From Candidatus Latescibacterota bacterium (GTDB lineage Bacteria; Eisenbacteria; RBG-16-71-46; SZUA-252): 12,282 nt of DNA. The notes beneath the pieces were generated by a model that saw nothing but the letters and a program-made list of their open reading frames with translations, was not told the origin of the DNA and did not search any database. Position numbers and translations under genes: made by a program. Positions 1 to 7,897 of the stretch are shown here, piece after piece; within the stretch, counting starts at the first letter, position 1, and every line of letters starts with the position of its first letter. The stretch is from NCBI GenBank assembly GCA_016207265.1, contig JACQPZ010000091.1:1-12282 (forward strand), read 5' to 3'.

Positions 1-3000
1 CTCATCGCGCCCGCCGCTTCGGTCTCGTTCGTGGCATCGGCCTCGCCCGATACCGCGTCGGCGCTCGAGATCGCACCCGGCTCGCTCCCCCTCGCGCCGA
101 CCCAGAGCGCGACCGTCACCGTCACCGCGCGCGACCGCTTCGGCAACCCCGCGCCCGCGGCGCCGGTCACGGTCTATCTCGGGAGCCCGATCCGCGGCGC
201 TCTCGAGTCGCTCGGCGCGACCTCGGGAGGCCCCGGCTCGCAGAGCGGGATCACCGACGGCTCGGGCGATCTTGCGGTGCGCTACCGCGCTCCGAGCGTC
301 GCGCCGGCCGTGGACTCGATCTTCGCGCGCGGGCCCACGATCGGACCGGCCGGAATCGAGGCTTCAACCTCGCCCGGAGCGACCGCAGCGCTCCGCGTCT
401 CGGCGGATTCCCTGACCTGGACCGCCGGGATCGCGGAGCGCGTGCGCGTGCAGGCGGTGGACGCGTTCGGGAACGTGGTCCTCGCGGACGGCGCGACGGT
501 GACGATGCGGCCCTCGGGCTCGCTCGCGTGGGGCCCCGCGTCGGGGGCCCTCGTCTCGGGCGAGTTCTTCACGTTCGCGCGCGACACGGTCGCGGAGTCG
601 GTTCTCCTGGGCGCCGACCGCGCGGGCGGGGGGAGCGGAAGCGGCGGCACGGCCGTCGTGGCGCCCGCCCTGCCCGCGGGGCTCATCCCGATCGCGGCGA
701 CGCGCGACAGCCTGACCGCCGACACGCGGAGCGCCGCCACCGTGACGCTCGGGCCCGTGCGCGACGCGTACGGGAATCTCGTGGCGCCGGGCACTCTGAT
801 CGGAGTCGCGGCGCAGGCCGGCACCCTCCTCGCATCGGACGCGAGCACGGCCTACCCGGGGCTCGACCTCGCGACCGGCGCGGACGGAACGGCCACCGTG
901 CTCCTGGTCGCGCCGGCCGTGCCCGGACCGGATACGCTCCTCGCCGCGACCCGCGTGGGGAGCGCCGTGGGGAGCCATCCGTTCACGTACGTGCCGCCTC
1001 CGTCGATCGCCTACGTCTCGGGCTCGCTCGCGCCGGGGGCGGTGCTCCCGAACGGGAGCGCGTCGTTCACCCTGAGCCTCAGCAACACCGGCTCGGGCCC
1101 GATCCGGATCGAGACCCCATCCGCTCTCTCCTTCGGCGCGGGCTCGACCGTGTTCACGGCGAACGTCGCCCCCGTCGTCACGGTGGGCCCGGGCGCCACG
1201 GAGACAGTCGCGCTGGCTGCCGCGACCGTGTCTGCCGCGCTCACGCCCGGAGTCTACGCGCCGAGCTTCCGCGCGATCGGCACCGACGGGACCGGCGCGG
1301 CGTTCGATTTCTACCCGAGCCTCGCGGGCGCGCAGGTCACCGTCCTGGGGCTCGACGTGGCCGCGGTGAGCGCGTCGCCGGATCCCGCGCCCCTCGGCTA
1401 CGCAACCCTCGCGCTCGTCTTCGACGTGGCGAATCCAGCCGGGATTTCGGCCTCGGTGACCGGGTTGAGCCTGAGCTACTCGGCGGGAGCGTTTGTCTTG
1501 AGCGGCGGACCGGCGCCGGCGATCCCCGCGACGATCTCTGCGGGAGGAACGACCCGGTTCACGCTCCCGGTTCAGGTTCCCTCGAGCGGCCTCGCGTCGG
1601 GAACGGTGGTTCAGGCGCGCCTTCACGCCACCGCCGATTTCTCAGGCACGGCGGTCGTCGACTCGAACGCCGTGGCGCTCTCCTTCCGCGTCGTCTCCGC
1701 GGCGCGGATCGCCTCGGTAGCGGGAACCGGCGCGCCGGCCCGGCTCCTGCGCGCGCGGACCGCTGGCCCGGGCGTGCGCGTTGAGAACACGGGCTCCTCG
1801 GCGGTCACCCTCCTGCGCGGAACGACCCGTCTCGTCTTCGACCGCGGCGCAACCGTGCTCGCCGCTGGTCTTTCAGCGAACGCGATCGTCGCGGCGTCGG
1901 ACCGCGTGGATCTTAAGTTCGATTCGCTCGCCGTTCCCCCGGGAACGCCGAAGGGTCGCTACCGCGCCCGGATCTTCCTCGACGGCACGGAATCGGGCCA
2001 GGCCTTCGCGGACACGATCGATTTCGCTCCCGACAGCCTCGACGTTGTCGATCCCGCGATCCTCGCGGTCCTCGCCGGATCGCTCGCTCCCGACACCGTG
2101 AGCGCGGGGCAGGATCGGCCGCTCTCCCTCTCGCTCCGAAACTCGGGGGACGTTCCGTTCGCTTTGGACGCGGGGACCGCGCTCGACCTGGGTCCTCCCG
2201 TCGGGGTCTCGCTCGCGATCGGCGCGGCCGCGGCGGTCCAGCCGGGGCAGACCCTCCCCCTTTCGTTCGCGGGGGGAGCCCTTGGCGCCGCGGCGACTCC
2301 CGGGGCCGCCGCCGCGACCCTCGAGGCGACGGGATTCGAAGACGGCGTGCCCCGCGCGGAGAGCCTGCCGGCGGGGACGCTCTACGCCGAGCCCCCGGCG
2401 GCTCTCGTCTACGTCGCGCGCTCCACGGCGCCCCGGGAGACGCGCCCCGGAGCCACCGTGGACGTGACGCTCGACCTCCGAAACGGGGGAGGATCGCCGT
2501 TCGTGCTCGACCCCGCCGCGTCGCGCCTCACCGTGAGCGACGGCGTGGACGTGATGACGGCGCTCGCCTCGGGCGCTCCCGTTTCGCTCGGGCCCGGAGC
2601 GCAAGCGACCCTTTCGTTCCCGGGGGTCTCCGTCCCGGCGGGCATGGCGAGCCAGCCCTATCGCGTGGACCTCGTGCTTCACGGGAGCGAGTGGGGAATG
2701 GCGGACAGCGTGGCCGCGGCTTCCCCGGACAGCGAGTTCACCGTGCTCGAGCCGCTCGGGGCGCTCCAGGTGCGCGCGTTCGATGCTTCGGCGCCCGTGC
2801 AGGTCTCGCCCGGCTCGACTCCGGTTCGCGCGTGGGGGCTCGAGCTGACGCCGCTCACTCCGCCCGGAGGCGCCACGCGTGATTCGCTCCGGACGATCGC
2901 CCTCACGGTGCTTGCGGACGGCTCCGCGGGACTTCCGCCCGCGTCCACGATCGCGTCGATCGCGCTTCGCGACCGCGCGGGTGCGACGGTGGCGCAGGCG

Positions 3001-3543
3001 GCCCCCGCCGCCGCGAATCCCGTCCCGCTCGCTCTCACGCCGCCGCTCCTCATGACCGGCGCGCCCGAGTCGCTCGTCATCGAGATCACGCTGGCCGCGG
3101 GCGCGGCCGGCGCCGCGTCGCGGGTCGCGCTGCGGCTCGGCCAGGCCACGGACGTGGTCGCGGTGGACGCGCTGACCCAGGTGCCCGTCTCGGTCGTGGG
3201 AGGCGGCGGGCTCCCGTTCGCCCCGCTCACCTCTCCCGAGATCACGCTCTTCGAGCGGGCGCACGGCTACCCGAATCCGTTCCACGCGGGGCGCGACGCC
3301 GTGCGGCTCTCCTACGTCCTCGCGCAGGATTCGCCGGTGCGCGTGGCGATCTACACGCTCCTCGGCGATCTCGTGCGCGAGATCTCCCTCCCCGCGGGAA
3401 GCGCGGGCGGCGCGGCCGGGTTGAACGAGGTCCCGTGGGACGGCCGGAACGGTTCCGGGGAGATCGTGCGTCCCGGCGTCTACGTCGCGCGGATCGAAGG
3501 ATCGGGCGCGAGGGTCGAGATCAAGGTGGGGGTGCTGCGATGA
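1..3543 (+). CDS. Large secreted Ig-repeat surface protein with type IX-style C-terminal sorting domain (5' partial)
   Basis: The frame is open from base 1, so the true start lies upstream; the GTG at 31 is internal to the repeats. 1180 residues are visible. About the first 330 hold three invasin/Big-1-like Ig modules, each with a D-x-(F/Y)-G-N motif (DRFGNP, DAFGNV, DAYGNL). From about 335 to 915 there are longer repeats of a CARDB/APHP-like type, recognisable by SLAP...SLSNTGSGP, SLAP...SLRNSGDVP and TAP...DLRNGGGSP. The end, about 1078-1180, is a FlgD-Ig/Por-secretion C-terminal domain: YPNPF at 1090-1094, then YTLLGDLVREI, VPWDGRNGSG and PGVYVARI. In FCB bacteria this domain directs outer-membrane translocation by the type IX system. 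The protein is likely extracellular or surface-bound, with an adhesive or structural role as a guess; no catalytic motif was seen. It overlaps the PorV-like gene downstream by 4 bp. Confidence in the family type is high, in the exact role low. Confidence 0.9.
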   Translation, partial: LIAPAASVSFVASASPDTASALEIAPGSLPLAPTQSATVTVTARDRFGNPAPAAPVTVYLGSPIRGALESLGATSGGPGSQSGITDGSGDLAVRYRAPSVAPAVDSIFARGPTIGPAGIEASTSPGATAALRVSADSLTWTAGIAERVRVQAVDAFGNVVLADGATVTMRPSGSLAWGPASGALVSGEFFTFARDTVAESVLLGADRAGGGSGSGGTAVVAPALPAGLIPIAATRDSLTADTRSAATVTLGPVRDAYGNLVAPGTLIGVAAQAGTLLASDASTAYPGLDLATGADGTATVLLVAPAVPGPDTLLAATRVGSAVGSHPFTYVPPPSIAYVSGSLAPGAVLPNGSASFTLSLSNTGSGPIRIETPSALSFGAGSTVFTANVAPVVTVGPGATETVALAAATVSAALTPGVYAPSFRAIGTDGTGAAFDFYPSLAGAQVTVLGLDVAAVSASPDPAPLGYATLALVFDVANPAGISASVTGLSLSYSAGAFVLSGGPAPAIPATISAGGTTRFTLPVQVPSSGLASGTVVQARLHATADFSGTAVVDSNAVALSFRVVSAARIASVAGTGAPARLLRARTAGPGVRVENTGSSAVTLLRGTTRLVFDRGATVLAAGLSANAIVAASDRVDLKFDSLAVPPGTPKGRYRARIFLDGTESGQAFADTIDFAPDSLDVVDPAILAVLAGSLAPDTVSAGQDRPLSLSLRNSGDVPFALDAGTALDLGPPVGVSLAIGAAAAVQPGQTLPLSFAGGALGAAATPGAAAATLEATGFEDGVPRAESLPAGTLYAEPPAALVYVARSTAPRETRPGATVDVTLDLRNGGGSPFVLDPAASRLTVSDGVDVMTALASGAPVSLGPGAQATLSFPGVSVPAGMASQPYRVDLVLHGSEWGMADSVAAASPDSEFTVLEPLGALQVRAFDASAPVQVSPGSTPVRAWGLELTPLTPPGGATRDSLRTIALTVLADGSAGLPPASTIASIALRDRAGATVAQAAPAAANPVPLALTPPLLMTGAPESLVIEITLAAGAAGAASRVALRLGQATDVVAVDALTQVPVSVVGGGGLPFAPLTSPEITLFERAHGYPNPFHAGRDAVRLSYVLAQDSPVRVAIYTLLGDLVREISLPAGSAGGAAGLNEVPWDGRNGSGEIVRPGVYVARIEGSGARVEIKVGVLR

Positions 3544-5429
3544 TCCGCCGCCGCGCGCGCCGTCTGATCCGCGCGCTCTGCGCCGCGTCGCTCCTCCTCG
3601 CCGCCCTCTTCGGAGTGCGGGCCCGGGCCCACGGGCAGACCGCGGGAACAACGAATCTCCTCTCGACGCCGGCGGGCTGGCCGAGCGTCGGCGCCGCAAG
3701 CGGCTTCACGGGCTTGGCGCTCGATCCGCTCGCGATCTACATGAACCCCGCAGGCCTCGCCGCCCAGGACGAGCGGACGTTGCTCCTCCACCACGGCATG
3801 CTCCAGTTCTCCACGACGTGGGATCTCGCCGCCGTCTCCTATCCGGTGCCCGGACTCGGCGGCTTCGGGCTCGGATTCGCGAGGATCGGGACCGGAGGGA
3901 TCGACGCCTACGATGCCGCGAACCGGCCCCTGGGCTCGATCGACTACCGCGAGACGGCGGCGGCCGCGAGCGTCGCGCGGCGGATCCGCGGGCCGGTCTG
4001 GGGCGGGCTCACGTTCAAGATCCTGGGTCAGTCCCTCGGCGGCGTCTCCGCCTCCGCGCCCGCGCTCGACCTGGGAGTTCTCTACAGGCCGTCGCTGTTC
4101 CGCGGCGGTCAGATTGGGCTCTCGGCGCAGAACGTCGTCGCGGGCTCGCTCGATCTGGGAGGGACGACCCCGGCGCTCGACCGCTCGTTCCGGCTCGGAA
4201 TCGCGAGCCCCGAGTGGCGCCTCAATCCGCTCAGCGCGGCGCGCGTCGTCGTGGACCTCGCGAGCCGCGGCACCGAGGGGATGAAGCCTCGGGTCGGCCT
4301 CGAGTTCGCGCGGGGAGGCCTGGGAGCCGTGCGCGCCGGCATCTCGGACGGGAGCCCTACGCTCGGGCTGGGTCTTCGCTTCCGGCGCTACGGCTTCGAC
4401 TACGCCTACCAGAGCGGCCCCGTCGGGGCCACGCAGCAGTTCGCGGTGCGGCTCGCGTGGGGAGAGCCGATCGGCCGATACGAGGCGCGCCGCACGATGG
4501 AGCTTCGGCGCGCGGCGGAGGATTCGATCCGGGCGGGGAGGGCGCGCGAGATCGCACGCGACCGCGATCGCGCCGAGGAATCCGAGCGCTCCGGCGATTG
4601 GGAGAGAGCGCTCGTTCTCTGGGAGGTGCTCCAGCGCGAGGACCCGGGGCGGCCCCACTACGCCGCCCGCGCCGAAAGCGCGCGCGTCGCGGTCCGCTCC
4701 CGCGCCGAGGCGGCCGTCGCGGCGGATGGAGACCGCCGCGTCGCGTTCGCGCTCGCGGGAATGGCGCGGCAGGCCCTCGCGCGCGGCGACGTGGAGGAAG
4801 CCGCGGGGCTCGTGCGCGGCATCCGCCCGGACGCGGGCGGGGTATCGGCGGACACGGTCGCAGCGCTCGCGCGGGACGTCGCGGCGGCCCGCGACCGCGC
4901 CGCGGACCTGGCGCTCTCCCGCGCGGATTCCCTTGAGGCGAAGGCCCGGGTCCTCGACGCGGCCCGGGACGTCGCGCTCGCCATGAGGTTGAGGCCCGAC
5001 GACGAGCGCGCTCGCGCGCACTGGGTCACGCTCGAAGGCTCGATCGGAAAGAGCGCCGCCGAGGCGCAGATCCTGGCCCGGAAGCTCGCGGCGCTGGAAG
5101 CGCTCCTCGAGGTCTCGCGCGCGTATTCCGAGGGGCGGTACGTGGAGGCCAAGGTCTCCGTCCAGCGCGCCCTCTCGCTCGATCCCTCGAGCGCCGAGGC
5201 CCGGGATTGGCGCGACCGGATCGAGCGGCGGCTCTCGACTCCGAAGCCCGAGCTCGACGCGCGGATCAAGCAGCTCTACATCAAGGGGATGGAGGCGTTC
5301 ACCTCCGGCGACTACCGCGAGGCGCTCAGGAACTGGGAGCAGATCCTCGTGCTCGACCCGCTGAACGAGAGCGCGCGACGGAACGTCCTCGAGGCGAGGG
5401 AGCGGATGAAGGCGGAGGCGCGCCGATGA
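3540..5429 (+). CDS. PorV/PorQ-like outer-membrane beta-barrel protein with C-terminal TPR tail
   Basis: 629 residues from an ATG that overlaps the previous stop (ATGA). The start is chosen because it opens directly on a signal peptide: an Arg-rich n-region, hydrophobic ALCAASLLLAALFGV, and likely cleavage after ARA at about 30. Residues about 40-310 alternate like beta strands and carry the DPLAIYMNPAGLA motif at 62-74, typical of PorV/PorQ (UPF0164) proteins, which in type IX systems shuttle cargo at the outer membrane. From about 315 to 629 the protein is helical, charged and TPR-like. The clearest units are at about 345-380 (SGDWERALVLWE), 522-560 (EGRYVEAKVSVQRALSLDP) and 577-625 (SGDYREALRNWEQILVLDP). 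Usual PorV proteins end at the barrel, so the roughly 315-residue tail is an extra, probably periplasmic, protein-binding part. The upstream neighbour is a probable cargo protein. AAGGTGG at 3523-3529 is a weak ribosome site, so translational coupling to the upstream gene is likely. Confidence 0.85.
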   Translation: MIRRRARRLIRALCAASLLLAALFGVRARAHGQTAGTTNLLSTPAGWPSVGAASGFTGLALDPLAIYMNPAGLAAQDERTLLLHHGMLQFSTTWDLAAVSYPVPGLGGFGLGFARIGTGGIDAYDAANRPLGSIDYRETAAAASVARRIRGPVWGGLTFKILGQSLGGVSASAPALDLGVLYRPSLFRGGQIGLSAQNVVAGSLDLGGTTPALDRSFRLGIASPEWRLNPLSAARVVVDLASRGTEGMKPRVGLEFARGGLGAVRAGISDGSPTLGLGLRFRRYGFDYAYQSGPVGATQQFAVRLAWGEPIGRYEARRTMELRRAAEDSIRAGRAREIARDRDRAEESERSGDWERALVLWEVLQREDPGRPHYAARAESARVAVRSRAEAAVAADGDRRVAFALAGMARQALARGDVEEAAGLVRGIRPDAGGVSADTVAALARDVAAARDRAADLALSRADSLEAKARVLDAARDVALAMRLRPDDERARAHWVTLEGSIGKSAAEAQILARKLAALEALLEVSRAYSEGRYVEAKVSVQRALSLDPSSAEARDWRDRIERRLSTPKPELDARIKQLYIKGMEAFTSGDYREALRNWEQILVLDPLNESARRNVLEARERMKAEARR

Positions 5430-7897
5430 GCCCGAAGCAGATGCCGACCCGCCGGTTCCAGCTTCGCGTTCCCGCGGAGGACCTCCATCTCGCCGAGATC
5501 CGGGACTTCATCCAGGAGGTCGGAGAGAAGATCCAGATTCCGGGCAAGGTCCTCGGGAACACGAAGCTCGCCGTGGACGAAGCGTGCACGAACATCGTCA
5601 GGCACGGCTACAAGAGCGACTCGGGCTTCATCGAGATCGTGGTCACCGGGAACCAGCGCGAGTTCTCGATCGCGATCCACGACAAGGGAACGAGCTTCGA
5701 CCTCCGCAACGTCAAGAGCCCCGACCTCAAGATGTACGTCGAGACGCGGCGCCGCGGCGGCCTCGGCGTGTTCCTGATGAACCAGCTCATGGATGACGTC
5801 CGCTACCGCGCGGGGAGCGACGGAAACGTCCTCACGATGACGAAGCGGCTGCGCGGGCGCGGGCGCCGGCGCGGGCGGGGGCCGCAGCGTCGCTCGCTTC
5901 GGTTCGCGTACACGCTCCAGGCCTTCGGCGCGCTGACGATTCTCGTCCTGGTCGCCTTCGGAGTGATCCACGCGCGCCAGATCCGGACCGTGCGCGAGGA
6001 AACGGTCGCCCACGCCCACCGCGTCGCGGGCGGGCTCCTCGCGCCGGCGCTCGACCTCCTCTCGCGGCCCGAGCCGATGTCGATCGAGCAGACGCTTCTC
6101 AACCAATCCATCCGAGCCGCGCTCAAGGCGAACCCCGAGTACGTCTCGGCGCGCGTCCTGGACGCCGGCGGCCGGGTCTGGGCGTCGAACCGCTTCGAGG
6201 AGCTGTTCATCCGGCGGGAGGTCCCGGCGGTGGGGGCCACGTTGAAGAATCGGGCCGCCGCGGCCGCCCTCGGCACGGTCGGCGGCGGGGTGCGCACGGT
6301 GGTCGATCCGGTGCCGGGGGGCGCCCCGGTGAAGGGCGGTGCCCCCCGCGTCGCGGGGTGGGTCACGATCGGCATCCGCGAGGGCGCGGTCGACGCCCGT
6401 ATCGCGGGCGCTCGGGCCGAGCTTGCGACGATCGCGCTCCTCACCCTTTTCCTCGGGTGCGCGCTCGCCTCCGTTCTGATCGGGATCTTCGTCCGGCCCA
6501 TCCAGGTCCTCTCCGACAACGTCAGGGCGATCGGCGAGGGGACGATGGTCGCGGAGGTCGGAGGCTCGGGGAACGAGGATATCGACGAGATCGCCCGCGC
6601 GTTCAACGAGATCACCGCCAAGTTCCGCGCCGCGCAGGGAAACCTGGTCGAGCAGGAGCGCCTCCAGAAGGAGATGCAGGTGGCGCAGGAGATCCAGCAG
6701 AGCCTCCTCCCGCGGCGCGTTCCCGAGCTCGAGGGCTACGAGATCGGCGCGCTCTACCGCGCGGCGAAGGAGGTGGGCGGCGACTACTACGATTTCGTCC
6801 AGGTGGACGAGCGGACCGTGGGCGTCGTGGTCGCGGACGTCTCGGGGAAAGGCGTCCCCGGCTCGCTGGTCATGACCATGATCCGCACGGCGCTTCGGAT
6901 GGAGGCGCGCGGGAACCGCTCGGCCTCGGACGTGATGGCGCGGATGAACTCCTTCGTCACGGAGGACATGAAAAAGGGGATGTTCGTGACGATGTTCTAC
7001 GTCGTGCTCGACTCGGTGAACCGCGTCGTGACCTACGCGAGCGCGGGGCACAACCCGATGATCCTCCACCGGGGAGAATCGGACGCGACCTATTTCCTCA
7101 AGCCGAAGGGGATCCCGGTCGGGATCGACGCGCCGGACGCGGACCTCTTCCGGAAGACGATCAGCGTGGAGAAGCTGACTCTGTGCAAGGACGACATGCT
7201 GGTGATCTACACCGACGGAATCACCGAGGCGATGAACCCCTCGCGGGAGCAGTTCGGGGAGGGGCGCCTCCTCGCGGCGATCAAGAAATTCGGCCATCTC
7301 TCCGCGCAGGAATTCTCCGAGGCCCTGGACAGGGAAATCCATGAATTCACCGCGGGGGCGCTCCAGAACGACGACATCACTCTCGTTGCGATCAAGGAGA
7401 AGGTCGCCCCCGAGGAGCGGCTCGAGGAGAAACGGCGGGAGCTCTTCCGCATCGTCGAGGAGGAGGGGATCCCGGTCGGGGAGGCCTGCGAGCGGCTCCA
7501 CGTGGCGCCCTCGACCTATTACCGCTACCGGAGGCGCGTGGCGGAGATCGGGGGAGAAGCGGGGCTCAAGAGCATCCGTCCCCGAACGGGGCTCGCCCGC
7601 GCGAGCCTCGAGGAGGAGGCGGCGATCCTCGAGATCGTCCGGACAGACCCCCTCATGGGCGCAAAAAAGATGTGGGAGACCCTCCGGGCGAGCGGCCGGT
7701 GCGGGCCCCATCTGACCCCCGCCGGAGTCTACGTAACCCTAAGGCGTCACGGGCTTAACACGAGGGAAAAAAGGCTTGAGATTTCCCGCAGCGGCACCGA
7801 TAGACGTATGGCGAGGCTGGCCCAGGCGCTTTCCCAAGCCGCCCCGGCCGGTCCCGTCCCGGACGAGCACAAGGAGGGGGAGAATGAAGGGAATTGA
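5426..7897 (+). CDS. Membrane-bound RsbW-like kinase / sensor / HAMP / SpoIIE-type phosphatase / HTH fusion protein
   Basis: 823 residues; the ATG overlaps the upstream stop (ATGA), with GGAGG at 5414-5418, seven bases before it. Order of parts: (a) 8-140, GHKL ATPase of the RsbW/SpoIIAB serine-kinase type, N-box DEACTNIVRHGY at 51-62, G1 DKGTSFD at 86-92, G2 GGLGVF at 111-116. (b) 141-158, Arg-rich linker. (c) TM1 about 161-180, extracytoplasmic Cache-like region about 181-333, TM2 about 334-355. (d) HAMP about 355-405 (RPIQVL, DEIARAFNEI), then coiled coil. (e) 440-656, PP2C/SpoIIE phosphatase with metal-ligand motifs GGDYYD (451-456), DVSGKGVPG (471-479), YTDGITEA (595-602) and NDDITLV (648-654), all intact. 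(f) 665-787, transposase-like helix-turn-helix (ACERLHVAPSTYYRYRRR) plus a second helical module. The kinase and phosphatase should act in opposition on the STAS protein encoded next, with the sensor setting the balance. Combined kinase/phosphatases are known (SypE, HsbR); the membrane sensor plus HTH tail is unusual. Catalytic domain calls are secure; HTH function is inference. Confidence 0.9.
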   Translation: MSPKQMPTRRFQLRVPAEDLHLAEIRDFIQEVGEKIQIPGKVLGNTKLAVDEACTNIVRHGYKSDSGFIEIVVTGNQREFSIAIHDKGTSFDLRNVKSPDLKMYVETRRRGGLGVFLMNQLMDDVRYRAGSDGNVLTMTKRLRGRGRRRGRGPQRRSLRFAYTLQAFGALTILVLVAFGVIHARQIRTVREETVAHAHRVAGGLLAPALDLLSRPEPMSIEQTLLNQSIRAALKANPEYVSARVLDAGGRVWASNRFEELFIRREVPAVGATLKNRAAAAALGTVGGGVRTVVDPVPGGAPVKGGAPRVAGWVTIGIREGAVDARIAGARAELATIALLTLFLGCALASVLIGIFVRPIQVLSDNVRAIGEGTMVAEVGGSGNEDIDEIARAFNEITAKFRAAQGNLVEQERLQKEMQVAQEIQQSLLPRRVPELEGYEIGALYRAAKEVGGDYYDFVQVDERTVGVVVADVSGKGVPGSLVMTMIRTALRMEARGNRSASDVMARMNSFVTEDMKKGMFVTMFYVVLDSVNRVVTYASAGHNPMILHRGESDATYFLKPKGIPVGIDAPDADLFRKTISVEKLTLCKDDMLVIYTDGITEAMNPSREQFGEGRLLAAIKKFGHLSAQEFSEALDREIHEFTAGALQNDDITLVAIKEKVAPEERLEEKRRELFRIVEEEGIPVGEACERLHVAPSTYYRYRRRVAEIGGEAGLKSIRPRTGLARASLEEEAAILEIVRTDPLMGAKKMWETLRASGRCGPHLTPAGVYVTLRRHGLNTREKRLEISRSGTDRRMARLAQALSQAAPAGPVPDEHKEGENEGN
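7871..7877 (+). promoter_or_regulatory. Strong Shine-Dalgarno site of the STAS gene
   Basis: AAGGAGG lies six bases before the ATG at 7884, inside the end of the kinase/phosphatase gene. It is the best match to the ribosome consensus in the operon and fixes the STAS start at 7884 rather than at upstream in-frame codons. A strong site would fit a need for more STAS protein than kinase, as is usual in partner-switching systems; that stoichiometry is inference. Confidence 0.85.

Noticed and set aside
31..33. GTG as the real start of the surface protein
   Set aside because: The frame is open to base 1 with Ig-like sequence before it, there is no signal peptide after it, and the first visible module continues across this point.
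528..1784. 418-codon + strand frame inside the surface protein gene
   Set aside because: Arg/Gly-rich out-of-frame translation; the Ig repeats and sorting domain are in the other frame.
3435..3539. Upstream in-frame start for the barrel gene
   Set aside because: The extra 35 residues are the out-of-frame shadow of the sorting domain; the ATG at 3540 opens directly on a signal peptide.
1873..3699. 608-codon minus-strand open frame opposite the surface protein and signal peptide region
   Set aside because: Same GC-driven shadow effect; it crosses two genuine genes and encodes only R/G/E-rich sequence.
5207..5425. Upstream in-frame extension of the kinase/phosphatase
   Set aside because: The extra 73 residues are charged and lie in the shadow of the TPR tail, while ATG 5426 has GGAGG seven bases ahead and opens the kinase domain.
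6316..6347. GGGGGGC/GCCCCCC inverted repeat in the sensor region, considered as a regulatory hairpin or frameshift signal
   Set aside because: It encodes a GGAP-rich loop in a frame that continues cleanly to TM2, and such stems arise easily in G/C-run coding DNA.
5312..7711. 799-codon open frame on the minus strand opposite the kinase/phosphatase
   Set aside because: It mirrors the codon pattern of a well-supported + strand gene with intact catalytic motifs; its translation is R/D/E/L-rich with no recognisable domain, as expected for antisense of GC-rich coding DNA.
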